From Actinobacteria bacterium RBG_16_64_13 (GTDB taxonomy: Bacteria; Actinomycetota; Thermoleophilia; RBG-16-64-13), in the NCBI GenBank assembly GCA_001768675.1, contig MELN01000061.1, positions 2,018 through 11,398 of the forward strand: a stretch of DNA of 9,381 nucleotides, written 5' to 3'. Positions 1 through 7,094 of this stretch are shown here, one piece after another. Under the pieces are notes generated by a model that did no database searches, was not told the origin of the DNA, and saw only the letters and a list, made by a program, of their open reading frames with translations. The translations under genes were made by a program, and so were the position numbers. Each line of letters opens with the position of its first letter. Positions within the stretch are counted from its first letter, which is position 1.

Positions 1-784
1 TGAGCATCTGGCCGATACCGGGCCACCTGAAGATTTCTTCCACGAGGGCCAAGCCCCCGATCAGCATGGCGAACAGGAAGCCGGAGATACCCAGCACGGG
101 CACGAGAGCATTGCGCAGGGCGTGCTTCCAGATGACCACGCGCTCGCGAAGGCCCTTGATCCTGGCCATCTTGATGTAGTCGCTGCCGAGGACTTCCAGC
201 ATGGCCGACCGGGTGACGCGCATGATCTGGGCTACCGCGACCCACGCCACCGAGATCGTCGGCAATACCCTCGATAGCGCTTCCTCCCTGCCGCTGGTGG
301 GCAACCAATGAAGCTTCACTGAGAACACCAGCATGAGGATCACCGCAAGCCAAAACCCCGGCACCGACAGGCCGAGCATGGCGAAGGTGGTGCCTGCCCG
401 CTCCTGGACAGACCCAGGCTTGGTCGCGGACGTGATGCCGAGGAAGACGCCGAATACGATGCCGATGATGAACGAGTAAGCGACCAGTTCGAGGGTGGGA
501 CCGATTCTCTTGAGGGCCAAAGGCATGGCCGGTTGGCTGTACCGGAGCGATATCCCGAAGTCGCCGGTCAACGCGTCACGCACGAAGATCGCGTATTGGA
601 CCGGGATGGACTTGTCCAGACCCATCTCGGCCCGCAACTCCTGCAACTGCTCCTCGGTGGCGGTAGTCGGGGCGAACAGGAGCACGGGGTCGCCGGTGAG
701 GCGAGCCGCCACGAACACGATCAGACTCACCCCGAAGAGCGTGATGATGGCGAGCAGCAAACGTTTGACGATGTATCTCTTCAC
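1..784 (-). CDS. ABC transporter permease, DppB/OppB/NikB type (3' end cut by window edge)
   Basis: Inner-membrane permease of a family 5 (peptide/opine/nickel-type) ABC importer; the first 261 residues are present, against about 305-340 for the family. Translation from the GTG at 784 gives a typical N-terminus, MKRYIVKRLLLAIITLFGVS, with the first membrane segment at about residues 9-27. The external region carries the family-typical DPV and 'MGLDKSIPVQYAIF' stretches (about 32-68). Further membrane segments lie at about 98-118, 133-155, 172-190 and 227-248. The cytoplasmic EAA loop, which contacts the ATPase, is clear at about 196-225 (EVLGSDYIKMARIKGL, then HALRNALVPV), followed by the family motif EEIFRWPGIGQML. 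The start is fixed by an in-frame TAG (the stop of the upstream gene) only six codons earlier and by GGAG at 794-797, nine bases before GTG. It lies 15 bases after dehydratase B, so it is co-transcribed; the partner permease and ATPases are expected to the left of the window. The family is certain, the substrate is not. Confidence 0.95.
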   Translation of the reverse strand, partial: MKRYIVKRLLLAIITLFGVSLIVFVAARLTGDPVLLFAPTTATEEQLQELRAEMGLDKSIPVQYAIFVRDALTGDFGISLRYSQPAMPLALKRIGPTLELVAYSFIIGIVFGVFLGITSATKPGSVQERAGTTFAMLGLSVPGFWLAVILMLVFSVKLHWLPTSGREEALSRVLPTISVAWVAVAQIMRVTRSAMLEVLGSDYIKMARIKGLRERVVIWKHALRNALVPVLGISGFLFAMLIGGLALVEEIFRWPGIGQML

Positions 785-793
785 CCGAGGCGG

Positions 794-797
794 CTCC
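794..797 (-). promoter_or_regulatory. Ribosome binding site of the permease
   Basis: GGAG on the minus strand, nine bases before the GTG at 784. It sits in the 15-base gap after the TAG at 800-802, and together with that in-frame stop it settles the GTG start. Confidence 0.6.
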
Positions 798-799
798 GA

Positions 800-2233
800 C
801 TAGGCGCGCTGCACGTCTTCGACCCTGAACAACAGAGAGCCGCCGGTATAGGCCTGGCCTTCACCATGCGCTCGGTCGAGGCGGACGCACACGACCGAGT
901 CGGCGAAGCCGGCCATGGCCTCATCGTACTCCACCCACTTGATCACAGTACCTTCGGCCCCGGCAAAACGAAAGCCGGGGGGCGTTGGCCATTCCGGCTG
1001 GGCTTTTATTCGGACCTGGTCGCCCACCCGGGTGCCGGCCGCCACGCACTGCGCGACCAAGCTCGGGCCCGCGGTCGCGGGTTCGCGACTCGGGAGCATG
1101 ACCGTCGCCACGGCTGCCTCTGAAACGTTGCCCCTGAGGTTGCGAAGCCACACGTGGAGGTCCACGAGATGTTCCCCCTCCTCGATCCGCCTGCCGGTGA
1201 CCTTCGCCTGGGCGACGATTGCGTCACCCACACGGGTGCGGGTCATGTGCCGCCACTTGAACCGGCGAAGGACCCCGTCGTCACCCATCCAGTTGGTGAG
1301 GACGCGCAGAAGTGAGAAGCGGGATACGACTCCAAACAGCCAGGCACAAGGCTCGCCCTCGGCTTGGGCGGCAAGGTCAGACCAATGCCGGCTCATCAGG
1401 CCGCCTCGTATCATGTAGCGTCCTTTGACGGCGTCATGGATGAACTCAGGGCCCAGCGTATCGCCGAGTGAATCCAAGTAGAAGTGGCGCGCGTGCATGA
1501 AGAAGTCACCCAGGTCGGGGATGATGGCCGAAGTCATGGCGTTGGTCCCCATGTTCGTGGGACCGGTGACGATAGGCTTGGGCTCGTCACCGACCTGCAC
1601 CTCTTCCCAGTAGAGGGTGGCCGCGCCTCGGACCTCCTCCTCCTTCATCAACCGGCCCAGGTACCTGATCTCTTCTGCCGTGTAGGAGTATTCCGGCATC
1701 GGGTGGATTGTGGGCCCCACCGATTGGAAGGTGCGCTGCACGTAGTTCCTCAGACGGCCTATCGGTTGGTCATCCTGGTCGAAGTACTCGAGGTCGCCCT
1801 CCAGCAGTCCGTAGACGCGGGGACTTTGATCACCCGGCGGCGTGACATCGAAGATCTCGGGCCGGTTCTGGTGGATCCGGAAGCTGTCGCCAGGCCGCAC
1901 CGGCCTGTGGAACTCGTAGTCTTCGCCCATCCAAATCATGTACTGCCGGCCGCACTCGGCCGGGGCCCTCAGTTCCCGTATGCCGGTCTCTCCGAAAAAG
2001 CCCAGATAGGTCGGGTAGGCGAGGATCGTGCCCCAGCGCGTACCCCGGGCATACGTTTCGTCGTGCCACAGCGGATTCCACGGATCGACGCCGAGCCCCA
2101 TCCGCCGGATCGACTCCTCCGTCGCCACCATCGGCCGCTTGGGCTGGTACCAGCCGGCCATTCCCTCGAATCTCTTCGCCTCGGCCTCCAGCATGCGCTT
2201 TTCGGCCTCGTTGTAAACGTGTCTTTCAGCCAT
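800..2233 (-). CDS. Tandem hot-dog MaoC/FAS1-like dehydratase B with extra C-terminal SH3-like tail
   Basis: A 477-residue protein of the MaoC / FAS1-like dehydratase group, enzymes that hydrate enoyl thioesters or dehydrate 3-hydroxyacyl thioesters (3-methylfumaryl-CoA hydratase is one characterised member type). Domain 1 (about 30-175) carries NPLWHDETYARG at 53-64 and WGTILAYPTY at 67-76, laid out like the R-hydratase signature NPLHxD...A...G.I but with Trp where the catalytic His usually sits and His one place later. Domain 2 begins with the usual MaoC opening LYWEEVQVGDEP (207-218) and contains TNWMGDDGVLRRF (313-325) and ATVMLPSRE (376-384), typical of the long two-domain members. Residues about 398-475 (GTRVGDQVRI, then GAEGTVIKWVEY) form an added beta-rich SH3/KOW-like tail absent from dehydratase A at 5643-7094. 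The ATG at 2233 has only a loose AAGGGG about ten bases upstream. It lies between the binding-protein and permease genes of the importer, which ties it to the imported compound. The fold is confident; substrate and activity are inferred. Confidence 0.85.
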   Translation of the reverse strand: MAERHVYNEAEKRMLEAEAKRFEGMAGWYQPKRPMVATEESIRRMGLGVDPWNPLWHDETYARGTRWGTILAYPTYLGFFGETGIRELRAPAECGRQYMIWMGEDYEFHRPVRPGDSFRIHQNRPEIFDVTPPGDQSPRVYGLLEGDLEYFDQDDQPIGRLRNYVQRTFQSVGPTIHPMPEYSYTAEEIRYLGRLMKEEEVRGAATLYWEEVQVGDEPKPIVTGPTNMGTNAMTSAIIPDLGDFFMHARHFYLDSLGDTLGPEFIHDAVKGRYMIRGGLMSRHWSDLAAQAEGEPCAWLFGVVSRFSLLRVLTNWMGDDGVLRRFKWRHMTRTRVGDAIVAQAKVTGRRIEEGEHLVDLHVWLRNLRGNVSEAAVATVMLPSREPATAGPSLVAQCVAAGTRVGDQVRIKAQPEWPTPPGFRFAGAEGTVIKWVEYDEAMAGFADSVVCVRLDRAHGEGQAYTGGSLLFRVEDVQRA

Positions 2234-2286
2234 ATCAGCCCGACCCCTTGCGGCTCGCCGCCACCGTCCGTGCCTAACACAGCGGT

Positions 2287-2335
2287 TGGGCGACCGGCCG
2301 TCCGCCGGCCCACGCCGGCTTCGACCGGTCGCCCA
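2287..2335 (-). terminator. Nested GC-rich hairpin between binding-protein and dehydratase B genes
   Basis: An 11-base perfect inverted repeat (TGGGCGACCGG at 2287-2297, CCGGTCGCCCA at 2325-2335) encloses a second stem of GCCGGC (2304-2309 and 2314-2319) with a four-base loop. It lies in the 137-base gap after the stop of the lipoprotein gene. No T-run follows in the direction of transcription, so it is not a classic intrinsic terminator. More likely it protects the 3' end of the abundant binding-protein message or partly attenuates read-through into dehydratase B, as is common downstream of binding-protein genes. The fold is visible; the role is inferred. Confidence 0.55.
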
Positions 2336-2370
2336 CCCACCGTCACTCAGGGGCTACATGATGTCGGTTG

Positions 2371-4023
2371 CTACTTGCGCGCGATGTTCTTCAAGTACAG
2401 CACTGCCGGGTCGACGGCGGCCGGCGTGAACACCAGGTCTTTGCTGGTGGCATACGCTGTTGCACCGGCGACTATGGGCGCTACCGCGACATCCTTGTAG
2501 ATGTTCGCGAAGGCGTCCGCGATGAACTCGCCGCGCTTCGCGTTGTCGAAGGTCACGACAGCCTGTTCGATATCCGTGTCGACCTGTGGATTGGTATACA
2601 TGCCCATCGGGTTCTTGCCGTAGAACTGCCGCTGCAATCCGCCGATCGGGTCAGGCGCCCCACGCATCATGGGGCCCATGATGATGACGACTTCGGCGTT
2701 GAGGTCGTTGGCCCACGTCCGCATGGATTCCATCATCTTGCCCATCTCGAGAGCCTGGACTTCACAAGTGATTCCGATGGCCTGGAGGTAGAGGGCAACC
2801 GCCTCGGCTGCCTGCTGCATCTCGGCGCCCATCATCGGGAAATAGAGGGGCATATTGAAGCCGTCCGGGTAGCCGGCCTCGGCAAGGAGCGCCTTCGCCT
2901 TCTCCACGTCGAACGGGTAGGGTTTCAGATCGGGGTTGTAGCCCACTTCCCACTCCGCCGGCCAGGCGACGAGGTTCGGGATACCGTGGTAGATGTTCTT
3001 TTGGATCGACTCCTTGTCGATGGCCAGCGCAATAGCCTCACGCACCCGCACGTCGCCCCACGGGGCCTTCGGGTTCTTCGTGTGGAACTGCACCGAGATC
3101 GAAGGAGCGGCGTCGAGGATGGCTACGTTGAAGCCCTCGTCTCTCAGCGCGCCCACCTGGTCCCACGGCGTGGTGTCGACCAGGTCGACCTCACCGGCCT
3201 GCAGCATCTGCACTCTGGTCATGGGGTCGCCGACGAAGACCATGTGGCCGGCCTTGACCGGCGGTTTCTCGCCCCAGTAGTCCTCGAACCGCACCATGTC
3301 CATGTACTCGCCGGTCTTCCAAACGACGAACTGGTAGGGACCGGTCCCGACCGGCTTGGCCATGAACTCCTGCTCGCCCACCTTGTCGAAGTAGGCCTTC
3401 GAGACGAGATAGAGGTGGGGACCACCCGAGAACATGAACAGAACGTTCGGGGTCGTGAAGACGAACTTGACCGTCAGGTTGTCGACCGCTTCCGCGTGGT
3501 CGAAGCCCCGGGCGAAGAGGCCTCCATATTCGGGGTTGTTGGCCAGAGCCCGCTCGTGGCTGAAGACTACGTCGGCCGCCGTGAGCGGATCGCCGCTGTG
3601 GAACTTGATGCCGTCTTTGAGCTTGAACTCGATCGTCAGGCCGTCGGGCGAGATGGTCCACGATTCAGCCACGCCCTTGCCCATGTCAGGCTGGCCGGTG
3701 TTGTTGACGCTGACAAGAGCGTCGAACATGTTGGCCAGCACCGGGTAGTTCATCGGGTTGAACTTGCTGCTCGTCGGGTCTAGCGCCTGGGGCTCGAGCG
3801 ATACGGCCACGGTCACCGACTCGATGTCCCCTGCGCCGCCGGCCGTCGTTTCCGTGGTCGCCGCCGTCGTTTCCGTACCACCAGCCGTCGTCTCCGTCCC
3901 ACCGGCCGTGGTGGTCGTGGTCTCCTCGCCCCCGCACGCTGCTGCCAGGAGCATCATGCCCATTAGGACGAGCGCGAGTAGGGCCAGGAGCCCCCGATGC
4001 GCCGTCTTCTTTCGAATCACCAT
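2371..4023 (-). CDS. ABC transporter substrate-binding lipoprotein, family 5 (DppA/OppA/NikA type)
   Basis: Extracytoplasmic solute receptor of the importer whose permease lies at 1-784; 550 residues, usual for the family. Residues 1-30 are a lipoprotein signal: KK/HR basic start, a hydrophobic run (about 11-28), then LAAAC with the lipidated Cys at 30. A flexible Thr/Gly/Glu linker (31-64) contains three seven-residue repeats. The SBP_bac_5 fold follows from about residue 68, with the family signature KFHSGDPLTAADVVFSHERA and then GTGPYQFVVWKTGEYM. The C-terminal lobe (about 330-540) is rich in Met and aromatics (PMMGAEMQQA, GPMMRGAPDPIGG), which may line the ligand pocket. The ATG at 4023 is preceded by an excellent Shine-Dalgarno (AGGAGGTG). 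The gap of 82 bases to the regulator gene upstream and the strong ribosome site fit the high expression receptors need. Homologues bind oligopeptides, nickel, glutathione, sugars or bile-type acids, so the ligand cannot be read from sequence alone; the neighbouring hydratases and dehydrogenase favour an organic acid or alcohol-bearing compound. Confidence 0.95.
   Translation of the reverse strand: MVIRKKTAHRGLLALLALVLMGMMLLAAACGGEETTTTTAGGTETTAGGTETTAATTETTAGGAGDIESVTVAVSLEPQALDPTSSKFNPMNYPVLANMFDALVSVNNTGQPDMGKGVAESWTISPDGLTIEFKLKDGIKFHSGDPLTAADVVFSHERALANNPEYGGLFARGFDHAEAVDNLTVKFVFTTPNVLFMFSGGPHLYLVSKAYFDKVGEQEFMAKPVGTGPYQFVVWKTGEYMDMVRFEDYWGEKPPVKAGHMVFVGDPMTRVQMLQAGEVDLVDTTPWDQVGALRDEGFNVAILDAAPSISVQFHTKNPKAPWGDVRVREAIALAIDKESIQKNIYHGIPNLVAWPAEWEVGYNPDLKPYPFDVEKAKALLAEAGYPDGFNMPLYFPMMGAEMQQAAEAVALYLQAIGITCEVQALEMGKMMESMRTWANDLNAEVVIIMGPMMRGAPDPIGGLQRQFYGKNPMGMYTNPQVDTDIEQAVVTFDNAKRGEFIADAFANIYKDVAVAPIVAGATAYATSKDLVFTPAAVDPAVLYLKNIARK
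3844..3906 (-). repeat. Three 21-bp in-frame tandem units in the lipoprotein linker
   Basis: Units 3844-3864, 3865-3885 and 3886-3906 each begin CGTCGT(T/C)TCCGT on the plus strand and encode AGGTETT, AGGTETT and AATTETT (residues 40-60). They form the spacer between the lipid anchor and the binding domain. Unit number can change by slippage without breaking the frame; the middle and outer copies differ at only a few bases. Confidence 0.85.
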
Positions 4024-4030
4024 GTCCCCA

Positions 4031-4038
4031 CACCTCCT
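4031..4038 (-). promoter_or_regulatory. Strong ribosome binding site of the binding-protein gene
   Basis: AGGAGGTG on the minus strand, an eight-base match to the anti-Shine-Dalgarno end of 16S rRNA, with its AGGAGG core nine bases before the ATG at 4023. It is the strongest such site in the window and predicts high translation of the receptor relative to its operon neighbours. Confidence 0.8.
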
Positions 4039-4105
4039 GATCTATTGCTCTTTGCCGCGGGACCCGCCGCGAGCCGCCTGAGGTCCCTGTGAACCCATGC
4101 TGTTC

Positions 4106-4618
4106 CTAGGCCGCGCCATTCCGCTGCAGCCTGCGCTGTAGGCGCAGGGTGAGGTCGTCGAAGCGCCGCACCAGCTCTGATCGGTCCTGCTCGGACATGT
4201 CGCCGAAGATGCTGTTGATGTGCTCCTCTCTGATGTACGACTTCTCCTGGTCGAGCGAGCGGCCAAGATCGGTGATGAACACGCGGGCCAAGCGTTGGTC
4301 GGCATCATCGCGAGCGCGGCGGACAGACCCGGCCTTCTCCATGGTCTGCAGGATGCTGGTCACGCGCGGCCGCGAGAGCCGCATGGCGTCGGCGATTTCC
4401 CGCTGGCAGAGGCCGTCGTTCATGGCGAGCAGGCGCAGGACGGCCATCTGGGCCGGTTGCGTGCCCCCCTGCGAGAGGTCCTTCTGCACCAGGTACTGGA
4501 AGGTGTCGAACAGTTTTCGAAAGGCGAGAAAGGCTTTGAGCGCAGAGGGATCTACCCCGTCGACCTCCGCCGGGAATGGGAACGGCGAATACGGTTCGTC
4601 CTCCACCGGGATGGTCAC
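4106..4618 (-). CDS. MarR-family winged-helix transcriptional regulator
   Basis: A 170-residue cytoplasmic DNA-binding protein, slightly longer than the usual 140-160 because of a Pro-rich N-terminal extension (residues 1-20). An alpha-helical dimerisation segment (about 25-48) is followed by the winged helix: CQREIADAMRLSRPRVTSIL (71-90) is the helix-turn-helix and recognition helix, and RRARDDADQRLARVFIT (100-116) is the wing with the Asp-x-Arg type pattern of MarR proteins. C-terminal helices (about 118-166) complete the dimer interface. The start is the GTG at 4618, which overlaps the TGA of the dehydrogenase gene (GTGA), so translation is probably coupled; in-frame translation farther upstream is only an antisense-like extension. 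MarR proteins usually repress their own operon and release DNA on binding a small, often aromatic or thioester ligand. The GTTAAC cluster at 8299-8390 is the likely target, by inference. A single Cys (71) lies at the start of the DNA-binding helix pair, so redox sensing is not excluded. Confidence 0.93.
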   Translation of the reverse strand: MTIPVEDEPYSPFPFPAEVDGVDPSALKAFLAFRKLFDTFQYLVQKDLSQGGTQPAQMAVLRLLAMNDGLCQREIADAMRLSRPRVTSILQTMEKAGSVRRARDDADQRLARVFITDLGRSLDQEKSYIREEHINSIFGDMSEQDRSELVRRFDDLTLRLQRRLQRNGAA

Positions 4619-5646
4619 GGCGCTACCGCTACCTTGACGAGCGACCGGTCGGCCACCAGACGCTCGAGACCCTTCTGGACGATGTCGGCCAAGGGGATGA
4701 CGTCCGAAACCATGTCTTCGGTCTTGAACCGGCCATCGGCCAGGTAGCTGAGAACCAGCTTGGCCTCGTCGGCCGTGTAGGCCAGACTCGAGGCGAGGCC
4801 GATCTCGCGCACGGCGAGGAGCGCGGGTATGAGGGTGACGGGGCTTCCACCGGCACCGAGGTTGAGCACCTGGCCGCCGGCGCGGGCGAGGTTGAAGCAG
4901 AGCTCCAGCGACTGCGGTACCCCCGCGCACTCGACCACCAGGTCGGCGCCGACGCCGCTGTAGAGCGCCTGGATGCGGCCGGGCAGTGCCTCGGCCTCCG
5001 TCCGCGGGTCGAGCACCAGGTCGGCACCTAGCCGGGCCGCCAGTCCGCGCTTCTTCTCCACCACCTCGAGCGCCGTCACGTGCCGCGCCCCGCCAAGCTT
5101 GAGCAGCTGCACGGCCGAGAGTCCGATGGGACCGCAACCGGAGACGACCACGTTATCGCCCATCCGGAAGGCCGACTGCACGATGCCACGCAGCGCGGTC
5201 GCCACCGTGTCGGTGAGAACGGCGTCTTCGAACGGCACCGAATCGGGGATCGGGTACAGCATCTGCCCCGGGTCCCGCACCAGCATGTACTCGGCGAAAC
5301 CCCCATCCCGGCTGAGCCCGTTGGTCTCGCTCATGCCGTGGATGCACAGGGAAGAGTGACCATGGAGGCAGTAGTGGCAAGCTCCACAGGAGCCAGGAGG
5401 GCCCGCTGCCACCCGGTCGCCCACGCGGAGGCCCTCCACGCCTTCGCCGAGCTGGAAGATGGTGCCCACGTTCTCGTGGCCGGGGACAAAGCTGGGAGGG
5501 AACATGCCCTCGTGGTAGATATGCAGGTCGGTGCCACAGATGCCGCACAGCTCGATCTTGACCACGGCCTCGCCGGGGCCGGCCTGGGGAAGGGGGCGAT
5601 CGATCAGGCGCATCGTGCGCACGTTCTCGTAGAGGGCGGCCTTCAC
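4615..5646 (-). CDS. Zinc-dependent medium-chain alcohol (polyol/threonine-type) dehydrogenase
   Basis: A 343-residue NAD(P)-dependent dehydrogenase of the medium-chain (MDR) superfamily, oxidising a secondary or primary alcohol or reducing the ketone/aldehyde. The GroES-like catalytic domain holds the catalytic zinc site Cys37 (CGICGTD), His57-Glu58 (VPGHEN) and probably Asp146 (LTDTVATAL). The structural zinc lobe has all four cysteines (87, 90, 93, 101; C-x2-C-x2-C-x7-C). The Rossmann domain shows VVVSGCGPIGLSAVQLLKL (167-185) with GxGxxG, and an acidic residue (Glu194) follows the second strand, which favours NAD over NADP. The length is normal. The GTG at 5646 overlaps the TGA of dehydratase A (GTGA) and has GGGAGG six bases upstream; this start gives the canonical MKAALYE N-terminus. 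Placed directly after a hydratase-type gene, it could oxidise the hydroxyl group that hydration creates. The exact substrate is unknown; sorbitol/threonine dehydrogenase-like annotation would be only approximate. Confidence 0.93.
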   Translation of the reverse strand: MKAALYENVRTMRLIDRPLPQAGPGEAVVKIELCGICGTDLHIYHEGMFPPSFVPGHENVGTIFQLGEGVEGLRVGDRVAAGPPGSCGACHYCLHGHSSLCIHGMSETNGLSRDGGFAEYMLVRDPGQMLYPIPDSVPFEDAVLTDTVATALRGIVQSAFRMGDNVVVSGCGPIGLSAVQLLKLGGARHVTALEVVEKKRGLAARLGADLVLDPRTEAEALPGRIQALYSGVGADLVVECAGVPQSLELCFNLARAGGQVLNLGAGGSPVTLIPALLAVREIGLASSLAYTADEAKLVLSYLADGRFKTEDMVSDVIPLADIVQKGLERLVADRSLVKVAVAP

Positions 5647-7094
5647 AGCCTGCCTCCCGTCGTCGCGGCCCCCGCTCGTCTGGACGGCAGCTTGACCGTC
5701 GCCCCGCCGTTGAGCCAGATGTCGCCCTCGATGGTCTCTATCCACCAGGCGAGCTCGACATAGAAGGCGCCGTCACAGTGGTACTTGTCGTATACGTAGG
5801 ACTTGACGAGCGCCAGGTCGCCGGTCAGGCCGTGCACGGTGCAGGTCTTGCCCCTCATGTGGGGCACCTTCTCGAGGAAGGCCTCCAACCAGGGATTGGC
5901 CGGTACCGGCTTGCCGGCGGCGGCCATGGCCTCCGGAGGCATGATGCCCCAACGTATGCTCTGGAGCCATCCGTTGTGGCCCATCCAGTTGTTGACGTGG
6001 CGAACGGCGAGATCCCGGCCGAGGAAGTTGATGAGGACGGCCCTGTCCTCGGTCTCCTGATGGATGTTCTGCGTGTCCACGGCGCCGTCGCCGGTGTCGG
6101 GGTCGATCATGAAGAAGGGCACCGCTCCGTCGGGCACGGGGGGGACGTGGTCCTCCCGAGCGGGCGTGCGGTAGATGCCGTCCTTCTCGCCCCGGATGAG
6201 CGTCTTGCTGAGCTCGGGGTCGAGGATCTCCTTCTTCAGCGTGCGGCTGCCCCCGGCGCCCATGCCGTAGGGAGCGGTGGGCGCCACCGAGGCTTCGATA
6301 GGACCGTCGGCCGTCCAGTTGGGCTGCTCGCCGACCCTGACGTCTTCCCAGTAGAGTGGCTCACCGTCTCTCGGCTGCTCCTTCGCCCACACCCCCTTGA
6401 TGAATCCCCAGTCGTCATCGGTGTAGTAGTGGGCGGGCCGCGCCATCCAGTCCGGCGCCTCCCAAAGCTCCCTGAAACCCATCTTCTCCGGGCGTTTGCC
6501 CTCTTTGAAGATCTTCAGGCTCTCGGAGGCGCGGAACACGACGTCGTTGACCTTCTCGCCCCTCTGGTTGTAGACGCTGCCGGCCGATTCCAGAGATATC
6601 CGCCGGTAGATGGAGCCCTCCGCGGGGGTGCGGTCTGCCATCCGCCGCCTGTCGGCCACGAGGTAGAGCTTGTCGCCCGGGTACACGGGCCTGCAGCTCG
6701 TGATGCCGTGGCCCAGTTGCGAAACGAGCAGGGTATCCCGAGCCTCCGGGGGATAGGGGACTATGAACGTATCGTCGTGGGCGCCGTAGCAAGGCATGGC
6801 CAAGATGTCCGGATGGCCGAGCGCCCTGGCGTACTCGCGGTCGTTGAGCAGACGGTTCTCGGGATCGTACTTCTTGTTGTTGTACCGCACCATCGCCTCG
6901 GTGACTTCCAGCGTCGGCCCGACGCCGGGGATGTCCTCCGCAAGCCGGCCCTCGATGAGCGCTTTGACGTCGACCTGGCCGCGTTCCTCGAGAGCCCTGT
7001 TCTCGGCGATGCGTTTCTCGACGAGCTCTGCTTCCCTCGCCGTGTACACGCCCGGATACAGGGTTTCGAAATCGGCCGGGTCGTATGACGCCAT
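5643..7094 (-). CDS. Tandem hot-dog MaoC/FAS1-like dehydratase A
   Basis: A 483-residue paralogue of the dehydratase at 800-2233. A mixed-charge helical N-terminus (about 15-50) precedes domain 1, where NRLLNDREYARALGHPDILA (80-99) aligns with NPLWHDETYARG of the paralogue but has lost the Pro and the His-Asp pair in that form. Domain 2 opens with LYWEDVRVGEQP (247-258), almost identical to the other protein, and contains VNNWMGHNGWLQSIRWG (367-383) and ATVKLPSRRA (465-474). An IHQETEDRA stretch (344-352) may hold residues of the second active site. It lacks the C-terminal tail of protein B. Its TAATG overlap with the upstream flavodoxin-ferredoxin gene and GGAGG at 7099-7103 fix the ATG at 7094; longer in-frame readings run through that gene and are not real. 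The two proteins may form a heteromeric hydratase in which one hot-dog site is degenerate, or act on successive intermediates. Family assignment is good; reaction (thioester hydration or dehydration) is inferred. Confidence 0.85.
   Translation of the reverse strand: MASYDPADFETLYPGVYTAREAELVEKRIAENRALEERGQVDVKALIEGRLAEDIPGVGPTLEVTEAMVRYNNKKYDPENRLLNDREYARALGHPDILAMPCYGAHDDTFIVPYPPEARDTLLVSQLGHGITSCRPVYPGDKLYLVADRRRMADRTPAEGSIYRRISLESAGSVYNQRGEKVNDVVFRASESLKIFKEGKRPEKMGFRELWEAPDWMARPAHYYTDDDWGFIKGVWAKEQPRDGEPLYWEDVRVGEQPNWTADGPIEASVAPTAPYGMGAGGSRTLKKEILDPELSKTLIRGEKDGIYRTPAREDHVPPVPDGAVPFFMIDPDTGDGAVDTQNIHQETEDRAVLINFLGRDLAVRHVNNWMGHNGWLQSIRWGIMPPEAMAAAGKPVPANPWLEAFLEKVPHMRGKTCTVHGLTGDLALVKSYVYDKYHCDGAFYVELAWWIETIEGDIWLNGGATVKLPSRRAGAATTGGRL
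5653..5658 (-). promoter_or_regulatory. Ribosome binding site of the alcohol dehydrogenase
   Basis: GGGAGG on the minus strand inside the 3' end of dehydratase A, six bases before the GTG at 5646. It decides the GTG start over longer in-frame readings. Confidence 0.65.

Noticed and set aside
958..980. Hairpin CCCCGGC / GCCGGGG with a nine-base A-rich loop
   Set aside because: Lies within the coding sequence of the SH3-like tail with no T-run; probably chance in GC-rich codons.
2368..3783. Long plus-strand open frame (471 codons) opposite the lipoprotein gene
   Set aside because: Antisense shadow of a high-GC gene: His/Arg/Val/Leu-rich, no domain, while the minus strand encodes a clear family 5 receptor over the same bases.
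4044..4080. GC-rich palindrome GCGGG-A-CCCGC in the gap between MarR and receptor genes
   Set aside because: Only a five-base stem with an unworkably short loop; no T-run, no clear promoter nearby.
4619..5137. In-frame upstream extension of the MarR protein
   Set aside because: Arg/Gly-rich reading through the dehydrogenase gene; the GTG at 4618 gives the normal family length.
5778..7088. Long plus-strand open frame (436 codons) opposite dehydratase A
   Set aside because: Same compositional shadow; the minus-strand reading has family motifs and operon-style overlaps.
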